From Ignelater luminosus (taxonomy: Eukaryota; Arthropoda; Insecta; Coleoptera; Elateridae): DNA of 64,000 nt. The stretch is taken from positions 655,789-719,788 of the forward strand of contig VTPC01090033.1 in the NCBI GenBank assembly GCA_011009095.1. Reading direction: 5' to 3'. The translations under genes were made by a program, and so were the position numbers. The notes under the pieces are model-generated. The model was not told the DNA's origin, searched no databases, and worked only from the letters and a program-made list of their open reading frames with translations. Position 1 is the stretch's first letter. Each line of letters opens with the position of its first letter. Shown in pieces: positions 1 through 12,500 of the stretch.

Positions 1-433
1 TCGTTAATTGTAACTAAAACATTAGTATTATACTTTCACTTCAAAAATCTAGTACTTTGAGAAAAAAAGAAAGTCAATAAAAATGAAGTTTAATTACGTA
101 GCTAACAGTTACTAAATAACAATATACAAACTAAGAAAGGAAATCATTTAATTTGGATTTGCAAAAACGATTGCTTTTGTACATCAAGTTTCCTACTGAC
201 TGGTTTTTAAGGACAACCATGTAGTGTGTACCTTGTGGAACACAAGTTATTAGAATTATCTAATGTGTAGGAATGGTAATTATGCTTACAGCAAGCATGT
301 CAGTTAAGTGAAACAGAAAGATTATATGTTCCGTGTTTGCTGTGACACTGTATACAAAAATTTAAAAATGATTCTAATCAATCTTATACGAGATACCATA
401 AATAAGAACATAAAATAATAAAAAAAAACTTAC
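1..433 (-). other. Tetraspanin intron after TM3 exon (partial)
   Basis: AT-rich intron sequence following the donor at 433. No exon of the large extracellular loop was found here. Confidence 0.8.
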
Positions 434-508
434 TTTTCCCTTGTAAGCAGCTGCCAAGCCACCCGCTGTTACTTCTAGTATCAGAATTAGAATCAAGCAT
501 ATTCCATA
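434..508 (-). CDS. Tetraspanin coding exon 4 (TM3)
   Basis: 25 codons (residues 99-123) lie between a TTTGATTTCAG acceptor and a GTAAGT donor. The exon encodes TM3 (YGICLILILILEVTAGGLAA) and a short AYKGK stretch entering the large extracellular loop. The glutamate within TM3 is common in tetraspanins. The next exon is not in the window. Confidence 0.93.
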
Positions 509-3500
509 CTGAAATCAAAGCAAAATCGAATTAATGAGATACTAAATATGTTACGTATGTAAATATCACGAAACGTTTCTAAAAATTTTATTTACATCTT
601 AAAATGTTTATTTACAAACAATCTTTTACAGACATTTCTTATGTTTTTTAAATATTCTATACTCAAACTATATTTTTTATCAAATAATATAGTATTTGGT
701 ACAGCAGTAGATGTAATTTATCTTTATTATTTATTTCAGGTAATATTCGGCAAAAATGCAATAAAACGCGCTGCGGAAATCTGTAATTTATTTCCACAAA
801 GACAACAGCACCATAATATACAATGACCAACACGCAAAGCGGTAGCACGACTCCCTATGGAATGCAATAGTGAGGAATGAAAACACAGAGAGATCAACCT
901 TATGAAGAAAAATGTATACACTAGAGAAATTTCGCAACAAGACAATTTTTTAAAGATCACGATAGAATTTTAAAGTTTATTTCTCCTCCTAGGACCATAC
1001 AAATATAAACAACTTCAACTATAAAAATACACAACTTTAGACGTTGAATTTCTGGAAAGAAAAACTGTTTATTGTGAAATATGAAATTACATTTTGGCAG
1101 GGGAGAATTGGGAAGAACTGTCCCGCTTTTTTTCCTCCTCAATTTAGTTCCAATTCCAACTTGTTCGTTATTACTATTATCAATATTGCATATTCAGAAT
1201 AAGGTTTACATAGGAAATTTTAAGAAAAAAGAAACAAAAGAAAACCGCGTAACGCTATGGTAACATTAGTATGCAGGATTTGTCGGTATAGTCAGATATT
1301 TTGTCCCTTTTATATGAAATAATAAGCAAGTTTAAGTGATTACTTACCTATAAATAAATCTTAATCGAGTTGGCAATAAATTTCTTAACAAGCTCATTAA
1401 TTAGATGAATTTGTTATTAATTAAAGCCCAAATGATAGATTTTTACTGCAAATTGCTGGCAGCGTGCCAGGTTTTATAAACCAACTTTTCTAATTTTAGA
1501 TATCTGTAGGCATTTTCAATTAAAAAAATATGTATTAGTGGAGAAAATTTGCAGTTCTTAATTAACTTTTGATTACGAGTTCAAAACAAATATTTCATTT
1601 TAACATCTATTCGAAAAAGTTTGTATTTCAAGCTTTAAATGTCATTAAAAACAACCATAATTTACAAAACAAGAAATGCTAGCATTGAAGAGAACTCAAT
1701 AAAACCAAGTTCCAAATTTTGAAGACGTTGGTTCCAATAAAGAAGTTTATTACAGAATATCAGCTGATCAGAAAATCTTCACGAAGCTGTACTAGAGAGC
1801 ATCAAATTTTCAGAATTCTATTCTTCTTTTGTTAAAGCTTTTGTTTTTATTTTTCAAAAATCCACGGCTTATTACATACAGTTGCTCAAGAAATACTTTA
1901 GCGATAGTTTTTTTTTTGCTTTACTACAACATAAAATCTGAAAGCAAATTTTTTAATAGAACACCTACTTGATCTTGATATCATCAAGAGCTTATTTGAA
2001 ATGCTTTCTACTGCAATGATGCAATGTTGGGTATATTTCTTCTTTCGTTTCTGAAAGTTATTAAATAAAAACTGTTTTCTCATAAGATGATGCCGTGATT
2101 AGTGTCTACAATAAATTTAATTACAATAATTAAAAGTAATTCTTCGTTATACAGAAAACTAAAAACTTATAAATTAGTCCATAAAACTACCCTGTATAGT
2201 TGAACGCAGTTGCTTACTAATTAGAAATGTTATGTATGGTTTATGTTCTAGGCCAAGTAGGTGTGATTGTAAAAGATTAAGGTAAAACATAAACCTCTAT
2301 TTTACTGATGATTTTGGACAGTAAATAAACACAACACAATAAGTATAAATGACGCATACAAGTGGGACATTAAAACCGAAGGCCGCTGTTGTCCAAAGTA
2401 TGTAGTATATAGTCACAGGCATGGCATTATTAATGTTTTGTTGTTTTATCCACAGATTAATACGTTTACTATAATACTAATTATATCGTAAATAAATTTG
2501 CATTTTATGCAAATAATATTATTATATACCTACTTAGTTATTTTTTATTACATAGTATGTATTATATTTATCATACATTTTCTTATTATCATTACGATAA
2601 TTGGTAACATGCTGTTATAAAGCGTGTTGGAATTCTAATTTTAGTTGAAGGCGAAATAGAAAATTTGGTTTTATGTATGTTGCAAGAACAAAATAAAGCC
2701 ATTACGAATACAAGTCAGCAACAGGTTGATCACGTTACTTTATAGGACGTTTCAAATTAAAGCAACGCTTTTAAAGGGTTTCAATAGATTAACTTCAATT
2801 TAGTTTTGTATTACGCACACAGCAGCGTGTATGAAATGTGGGTGGTCAGAACAATAAAAATCACTAGAAAAGTAGAACGTTTAATTTTTATTCATTCGTG
2901 CAAACAGCAAGATTATAATCAAGTCTTCTTTGGAAAGTATCACTTTTTTTAGATATCAACCAACTTTCTATTTCACTTTTAAGATTATTATAGCAGTTCT
3001 TTTAATCTTTAATTGCGACTGGGTTATTTAAATTATATAATTCTTTTATAACAGCCTTTTTCATGTTTCTAGGAAGTTCTTGTTCAATAAAAAAGGCCGT
3101 TGATTAAGTAAAAACTGGATTTTAAGTGTTTAATACTAAATAAGATATGTACACTTACGGTAGTCAGAAGGCATTGAGATTCTCTTAATGCTCCGCAATA
3201 ACCCAAAAAACTGACGATGAACATAAACGCTCCTGCTGCAATTAAAATGTAGGACGCTTGTTCAATAACTGCGGGTTGTGTAAATTGCTGAAACAAAAAT
3301 TAAACATCAATTATCCTACGTTCATAACAAAAAATTAACTCTAAACACACTTTTATAAACTACTTATGTCACTGTGATGAATGTTTTTACAAGCCAGTGA
3401 TTTTATGGTTTCATAAATTCATAAGCATACAGAAAGTTTCAAAAATGTTTGCACAGAATTCTAGAGATTAATTCTATTACATGTCAAATCAAATGGAAAG

Positions 3501-6500
3501 TTAAAACGCATACACATAGCAACAAACAAATAAGCAACTACATAGTGTTATCTGTAAAATCTGTAATCTAGTAAGAATTTATAAGAATGGCCATCCGCTC
3601 TGACCTGTTGTGTCCAACAAAGGTAATCCCGTTTACTGTCAATATTAGTGTCCAGGCTACTTAAGCTTCTGGTCAGTGACTCTGAATTCAACATAAGCAA
3701 TTCCTTCCAATTAACTAATAAACTAAAGTTTCTCGACATATCTGGCTTTAAAAGCTAAAGGATCACATCCTTAGACGTAGTGTCGTTGTTTACGAACGTC
3801 TCCTTAAACCTAGCACTGAACTACTTTAATGAAAAACACGATGTCTTAAACACTGCCATACCGAAAGAACCTCTTATTAACATCATAATTTTCATCTTCG
3901 ATTAGTCAGTTTTCAGCAGGAATGTGTAACGTTATAAAAAATAACGTTATAATTGAAAACGAAACGCTATTCTTCATATCGAAACCGAATAGATAAAAAA
4001 TTAGAAAACGTAATCGGAAACGAAAACGGTATTTTCAACCGATTATTTTCTCGGTTTTATGACTCGTTGAGAATCAAAAGCTCAAATTACAAAACACTGT
4101 TTATATTCAGTAGAATAAGCGCATAGTAGGGGTGAGACTAAACCGTGGAAAACAACACCAGACAGTGTATAAAAAAGCTGCTTTGTAATGAACAATCTCA
4201 CAATATGTAGGTACTATTTACTTCTAGTAAGTAGTAGCTTCGTTCATACTCTGGACAGCATCATACCAATCATACGATATATCCCGTCGATGTTCTTAAT
4301 TCCCGACAGAAACTAAGAACTACCGCGAGTAGTGACCGTTCAATTGTACTGTCCTGTCTTATCTCATACAGTTTGGTTTCAACCATAGTCCATAGACGCG
4401 CAACTAATCGTAATCAAATTAAGTAAACGAGAATTGACATTAACAATTACTGTTCTTTCAAGGTTCTCAACAGTAAATTGTGCTTGTCGAAAAGTTAAGA
4501 AACCGAGAATATCCAGGAATCTACATTTTCAAATGTATCTGTATATTTAAACCGAAAGTCCCCACTGTGCGTCAATGAATGTTGTTTTACTTAACTGAAT
4601 AAAAACAGAGCAAAGAAGCACATCCTAATAGTAGTGTAAGCAAGTCAGTCAGTGGTTCAGATGAATAATGTGGTCGGTGGTATCCGTACTAATGTTACAC
4701 CTTAATGAGATCGCCATACATTGACTTCCCAATCCTGCAGTCTCCTCCTGAATTAACAGAAACGTTGCAAGCAACTTAGCTATTGTGATATAATATGATC
4801 TTTCTTTTATATTGACGAATAGGGTAGGAAATTTAGAGAAAACCATGATTTTAAAAATATAATAATTAAAAACCAAGAACAAAATGAAATTATTTATAGA
4901 AACCGAAAAAACGATATCTGACATTCTTCACATCCCTGGTTTTCAGTTATAAGAACAAATTATGATGTTGTCCTCCATCACTGTAGATCTCACTCTCACA
5001 TATTATATCCACCATAAAATTCTCACTCCCAGTACTACAGATATGTTGACATTTTACTTCTTGTCCCAAAAGACATTCAATATATTTTAGATATGTTCAA
5101 AGAAACTGACACTAGCAGACTACAGTTCACGATACAAATACCGCAGACCAACTCTATAAATTTCTAGATGTTAACATCACGATTAAAAATGACACCATAA
5201 CCACCAATTGATTCTTCTTTTATCAAGCAAAAGACACTGGAGCGATAACTTAAATCTCATAGAAATATCTTTTATCAAACAAAGCATGTCTCATTGAGTT
5301 CAATTTCTAGAAAATACAAGGAAATAAAAAGAAAGTTCGGTGAAGAAATGCAAAAAACAATTACAACGCATCTGCCACCATACCCTTTTACTCCGATATT
5401 CAACATGTACATACATAATGTAAAGACTACCTACATTGGAGAAACATTTCAATATTTTAATCAAATTGTTTTCGGGTATGTTGAGGTAGTACACAGAGAA
5501 TCTACTTATTTCAAACGTTTAGTGTTTAAAATCTGCTACATTAATTCAGTTAACGAGAAGATCAACAACAAAACTGATATTGACAGCTGTATTTCCCTTT
5601 ACAAACAGTTATTGTGACCCTACATCTGGAACTAACTTATACCAGAAGAAGTAACAGAAAATAAGTAACTATATAAGTACATAACAACTTGATATTTATA
5701 ATGCAGATTGTTAATTGTTGACTATATTGTGTAATTTTAATATAGTTGTTAATTTTATAGATCATGGTGACCATAAAATTCAATTTTAAATTATAGGAGT
5801 AATACATTTTAACCTGTAGATCTCAACATTTGTAGATATGTAGTTTTACATACAAGATTAGAATAAATTTAGCCTTATATCCTTGTTGACTTTGCGACTT
5901 GTAACCTCGCCGCTCAAAAAATATGTATTTGTTTTTATTATTCGACCCAAATTATAGAATAGTATATGTTTTAGATTACTTTGTAAGATAATGTCTAAAT
6001 TGTAAATAAAAAGGTTTTTAGGTCCTGAAAAAGTGCACGAAACGTTAACAAATATACAAATTTTAAAAATACTTATCGTCTAACATTTAGGAAAATATTT
6101 TAAATTAGAAAAATACCAAAAGTTAAAAATTTGAAAGAGTTAAGAAAATGTAACTTTGCTCGAAAACAACGCATTCCACAAAAAAAGTATTAAATAAATC
6201 GGATTCTGACTCTGGGTTTTCTTAGTCAAATTTGAGATATGAGATAAGCAGTTGAACGAAAGATGTGAAATTCAGGAGTTGAAAATATTTAAATACTGCG
6301 TTTCTACATTTCCAATCGTCGCTTTTGTCCTCTTTCAGTTTCTGGGTATTAGATAACCCTTTGGTGAGCCAGGTAAGAGAACCTTTTTCATCAGTTCATT
6401 CCATCTCCAGAATCTTTGGAAACCTGCTATGTACGATTTTTTCTTTCTAGGTTGTTTTCATTTGTGCACGAGTTATTTCGTACTGCCTGTTTGGAAACAT

Positions 6501-9500
6501 TAAGCGCTGAATAGTTGTCATCTATCTGAGTCATTATTTGGATCAGAAGTAAGTTGCTTTGAGTCAAATTAAGCCTTTGTTTAGGTGTAAGTTCTGTATA
6601 TTCACCAGCCCTCTACTTCTATCTTTCCGGGATAAATAGATTTTCTCTGCTGAATATCGAGGACAGAAAATTCTCAGCTTAGTAAACTTTGAGTGAGCTA
6701 AATCAAATGAATATGTTAACACGAGTATAGTCCATGTGTTTATTGCACTAAATAGATTTTTGATAACTAGCTCAATGTTAAGAAGTTTTGTAACCTGACT
6801 ATTATGGCTTTTAATAGTTAATGTGATTTAAGGCATATATGTGCGAAACTGCCAAATTGGATTGTATAACAACAAAGACCTTCGTATATCTTATTATTGT
6901 CCGCCTTTATTCAGTACACCTTTTACTATATAAATAGAAGCACACGTGTCTAATTAACCTAAAACTCATGTTATTGACTGTACTAAAGATCTCTGTGGTT
7001 TTCAACAAGGAGAGCAATCGTCTTTTGCTTTGCTTTTATTTGTAGAATAAATGGAAGCTGGATGTTCTTATTTTGCAAGGCTGGTTGGCTAAGGAAAGCA
7101 GAAGGTAGAAGTCAGTGATCCCAAGTAACCATCGGGTAACCGTGGTGTCACCCACCAATAGCAGACCACACGGCTACCCTACGATTTTATCCTTATTATT
7201 ATTAAAATATGGATTTCAAAATCTTGAGTGTAGATAACTTTTAAAACACCTAACCACGAAAAACTGTATTCAACTTAATCTTTAATGAACAAAACTCAAA
7301 TTAGCAATATTAAGAGCAAACATATGGGTCTGTGACTAAATTGCCTTATATTTATATTAAAATCATCAATCTTTGAATTACATTTATTATGCCTTTTTAA
7401 TTTTTATAAGCTTTTCTTACAGTCTTTTTCTTCTTATGTTTGTTTTTCTTTTTGTACTTTAAAATATGGTAGTCCCGTAGAAATTCGAAGATTTAATAGA
7501 ACCAGCGAATTCGCAAGAGATTTGCAATAATTCATAGCTCTGAGTATCCATAACAACTTGGAAACCTGCAAGAATCTAAAGGTTTACAAAAATTCAGGGC
7601 CTCGCAACGGTTTAAAGACCAAGGAGTCTACAAAAACGTGAAAGCTCCCAAGAAAGTGGTGGCTAGCAAGGATGCCAAGTCCACCAAAAAAAACAGATAT
7701 TTAGATAGCGACCTACATAAATACATCTTGGCAAAATCCATCCATAAAACGCAAACGCATTTGATTACTTTGTAAAATCGTAGAACTGCTAACAAAGTAA
7801 TTAATCAAGAGTGGAATATGCAAGTTGGCTTCAACTTTAATAAAAGAAACGGTAAAAAGGTCTTTCCAACTATCAATGTTTAACCTTTTATGATGGGTTA
7901 CAAGTCTAATCTGTAATTTCTCGACTGTCATCGGGGATCAGCGATTGATCATACGTAAGAGCTCCACAAACCACTGTTTTCCCATAGATCCCTTTGACAC
8001 AAGCGCATATAAATTTTGAACTGGTTGGACTGTGAACTGTATCTTCAGAACCCAAATCTGAAGTTACGTCGCTGCGTTTAGAATAATTGAATATAATTCT
8101 TGAAGTTGTCTACATTGTCAATTATTCTGCCTTCTTTTTGAGCAAATTAGCATCTGTTTCATTTCCTTTGATTTCTAGCTCAATGGTTGTAAAAGTCCGG
8201 GTTTGGAATGATGTAGAATCTTCTTTCTAGAAGACTGTATCTGATTAATTAGCGGTAAAAACTTGAGTTGGAAGAAATCTTTCTGAAGATTCCATATATT
8301 AAAAAAAGTTTCACTAATGATAGATCCATCAGTTCAGAACAGAAATATAAACTTTTAAAGAAATGCAATAGAAAAGAAGTACGCGAAAAGATCATAAAAA
8401 ACTCAACCTAAAAACTTCAAAACCGATTGTTTGTTTTCACTTGATTCAAAGTAACGATTTGAAAATAAATAATAAAAAAAGCAGAAAGCCAACAATCTTT
8501 TATAAGATAAAAAGCGCCTGAATATAAAGTAGGCGGGCGCTGCAATTTCACATTAATTGCACAGGCAAACATGATTAGTGTTACTAGGTAATAGCAATGT
8601 ATAACTAATTTCATTTTATATCATTTGATAACAAAAGCGGCACAAACAGATTAAATTATTCTTGAACTAACAACACATTAATTTTGAGTTTTTAGTGGAT
8701 TCTCGAATCTTCCTACTTTCTTCGATGCATATAACAATAATATAAGCCAGTCATTAACTTTCTTGCAAATTATAGTTAGTGGAGAGTGCAATGATTTTTA
8801 GCATCTGCTTTAACAGACAATAAAAGTACACAACAGGGAGTTTAGAATAGGTCAATTGTCGCGGTTTCGCTAATTGACCCTTTGCGACTTGCTGACTTCA
8901 CCTAACGCGTTCATTAACCGTTAAAATGTTCCACTTATTAGACATTTAACAAAATAAAACAACTTTTAGCTAATTATTAAATATCGGCTAATAAAGCAGT
9001 AAAAGGTTGCCCAATATTTGTCATTGACAAATACTTAACTGTAAAATCAGAACAAATGCATACAAGCAGTTACTGTATGCACGTAACCTATCTACATTTG
9101 CTATTTCCTTGAATTTTTTTTGTTTCTTTGTTTTGTTATGCTATGAATTATTCAAAAATCTAATACGATATAATTGAAAGATAAAACTCTAAAGATAGTA
9201 ATTAAAGCCGATTCTTTTAAGCAGTAGCGGAATGCGCAAGTAAAGCTCGAGTAATTTTGATAGTCTGTTGGGCAAAAACAAAAGGGAAAGTTGTAGGTTT
9301 TGTAAATATATTTATAGACTTGTTGCTCATGCTCTTCAAATACAAGACAATTTAAAAATTCTTGGTTACTTGAGAGAAACAATGAATAATATACTAAATT
9401 GGATTAATTGTATGCTAATTTAAGTGGCGTCAGAATTAAAACCAAGCAGAACATCTTTCGTTAAATTGGCTAGCAGTTGAAAAAAAAGATGCGTTTCATT

Positions 9501-12500
9501 GAACTTTTAAATTATGCGATGATGAAAAGCATAATTTTAATTAATCAACTGCATTTTTAAGTTTACTCAATTAGTTTTCCGTTTTGTGAAATGATTACTA
9601 AACTGATCGCAGGAAGCTTCAAGAATACAATTCATTTCTGTTTTTACTTGGAATTTTGTTTTACGGTTTCACGCTTTCGTTCGTTTGTTTTTCTTTTGGC
9701 TTTGAACTACATTTTGTTACAGCCGATTATTAAAAGATTCAAGTCTTGTTTTATAAGAGGTATCGCGCAGATACTCTACGAAAATAATGTTTAGTATAGT
9801 TCATAAGGAAGAAGTCTTAATTATGTTTTAGATTTGAAATACATACAACAAAAGACAGTAGGCAAGGAAATTACCAATTAAAGTCTCAAACTGAATGAGT
9901 TAATAACAATAATTTGAAAAAAAAAACATTAAAATAGCCAGTGTTTCTCGGTGCTCTTCCAAACACTCATTTACTAAGAACCGCTCGAGAATGAGTAGGA
10001 ACACTAGACGTAAGTTCTGATGGGTAAAGGCACTGTATAAAGAGGGCCTTATACAATGGTAAAGGTTAAGCGATCCATGATTTTTAGCATTTCGTATGGT
10101 ACTTTCATTGGTGAAGAATTGAAGAGAAGGTAGAATTTTGTACGTTGTGATTTCATTTCAGAATCGACATGGAAAACCCTTCCATATCTCATTTTACCTT
10201 CCTGCCAATCTTCCTTTACGAAGTTTGAAATTTGTTCAAATAACAAACACCAAAGGAAGTTTATGGATATTCATTGACAGAATCTTAACAATTTCTTCCA
10301 ATTTACGTTGCTTTAAAAATGTAACCACGACCGACGTCACGGAAAATTCCAAAATCTATTGTAGCACCTCACAAACAACTCCAGTCTGCGTCCTCAAATA
10401 AGAAGAATAGGCTTAACACTGATGCAAAGTTTGTAAGGTAATAATGATGCAGTTGGTTCTTATTAATGAATTCAAGAAACTATGATCCAACAGCTTTTGT
10501 TGATTTCCATTGCACTAGATGATCACTCTTCGTAAATTCAGTTTTCTTTGTCCAAGAACACAGAATATCTTCTTTGATTAAAAACTTTAGAAAATGAAAG
10601 CAAGCTCGGCCGTTCATACGCAGCATGTCAGTCTGCTTAATCTGATTTTGACCAGAAGGAATGCCTCAGGAGCCCAATATAGAACATCTTTTATTTAGTA
10701 TAATTCGATGCCCTACAAAACTAGTTCCCACGGCCTATCGCTGTATTAATCTATTACCAAAACCATTAATTGCAATTCTTTGCAATGTTAAACTTTCCAC
10801 CTTCATACCATTGTATTTTCCTTATTTATTTTCCGATCGATTTCAAGTTTTGGTCAAAATATGCTACCTTTTAAAAGGGTTATCTCTGCAATTTCTGAAT
10901 ATTTATACTGCAACAACTTGTCTACTGCGATCAATAATAAATACGGATAATTTCTCAAAAAATATTATTAAAAAGAGTTGATCAGAATCCCAAGAACAGT
11001 CGAAATTCAAATTTTGATTTTATTTTTCAGAAGTATGAAATTCATGTAACATTTTACTAATTAATCTATATCAAGAAAAATAATCTTAAGAAAACCTAAA
11101 TTTTATCCTTTTCCTTATCAATCAGCTTGTTAATAATAACTTTCTGTAATCCTTTTTGGGTTATTTCACAATCGTCATTATGATATTGTTAATTAACTAT
11201 TAAAAACCAAAATCTTTCGATCAAGACTTGGATTTCGACTATTTTCGTAAGTCTGGCCAACTTCTCTTAATAACTTTTTTTTGAAAAAAAAACTAGGCCT
11301 ACTATGATTTCAATATTTTATATTTACTTTTGATCGCAGTAGCTTACTGCTTGCAGTAAAATTATTTAAAATTGCATAAATAACTTTTAAAGGGTACCAC
11401 ATTTGTCCAAAGTTTGAAATTCATTAGAAAATAAATAAGGAAGATACAAGAATGTGAAGGTAAAAAGTGAAACACACTGTACTTTATAATATGATCTGTG
11501 ATCTTGCACAGGCGGTTTCCGCAGGAACTTGAACCTGAATTGCTTGCTTGATTGATTGCTTTTCTGTTATAAGAAAACTGCCTACCATGTGGAAGAAGTC
11601 TACAAAATTGGTATTTTGTAAAAATAAAAGTCCATTTCGTTGTGAATTTGCTAACAAATTTCCAAGAACTTGTAACCGGTGCCGAATAGAAAGAAGTTCT
11701 CGTCAAATGAACTGTCCAGCAAAGCCTTGCAACAAACTTACTTCGAACTTAAGTCTATATAAATAAAAAAAAATTCAGTTTGGCTTTGCAATAAAAGTGA
11801 ATTGCAGAAATGAAATAAAACTGCTGAAATTAGCAAAAACCAATTTCTATCTTTATGCATTTTCTAAAAACATTTGGAATCTTTTTATACCATCAACTAC
11901 CTTCTAATGTTAAAATTCACATTTTGTCGTATCAACATGAATTTACAGAGCAAAGGTCTCCCATATCAAAACGCTATATGGATTTCCAAAAAGCGTTTGT
12001 CCAAATTTATCATTATGTGCTTATTCAAAGTCAATACCTTGGTGAGCATTACAACGTCAGAAGGAATGCCTCAGGAGCCCAATATAGAACATCTTTTATT
12101 TAGTATAATTCGATGCCCTACAAAACTAGTTCCCACGGCCTATCGCTGTATTAATCTATTACCAAAACCATTAATTGCAATTCTTTGCAAAATAAAATGT
12201 TATTACTTATTAGAATATCTAAGTGTAGCATAATAATCACTTTTAGTAGAAAAAATGTAGTTCCTTGGTGGCTATAATCTTTTAAAGCTAATGTTAAAAT
12301 TAATCTTTCAAATTCTTTTAACGCAAATAGATAAGGTAGAGCTCTAGTTATTGTTCGTGGCACAACGGTTAGAAAACGTTGTACAAGAAATCTAGTCAGT
12401 TTGTACTGATAAATGATGATTTCTAAAAATCCTTTATAAGCGGTAGAACTCAGCATTGCATTCTGTGTGATTTTGAATATTTAGATGTTTATTTTCAATT

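Noticed and set aside
1..433. Search for the tetraspanin large-loop exon (CCG motif)
   Set aside because: No acceptor followed by a cysteine-rich frame is present on the minus strand here.
7060..7200. Possible SINE or tRNA-like sequence around the GC-rich hairpin
   Set aside because: No A-box/B-box pair, cloverleaf or anticodon stem could be drawn.
7590..7700. Histone H1-like lysine/alanine-rich peptide
   Set aside because: No globular domain upstream, and an 18-bp repeat explains the composition; kept only as a finding to be checked.
11362..11706. 114-codon minus-strand frame and an overlapping 72-codon cysteine-containing plus-strand frame (11548-11766)
   Set aside because: Neither shows a recognisable domain, a secretion signal or splice-supported neighbours; both look like chance openings.
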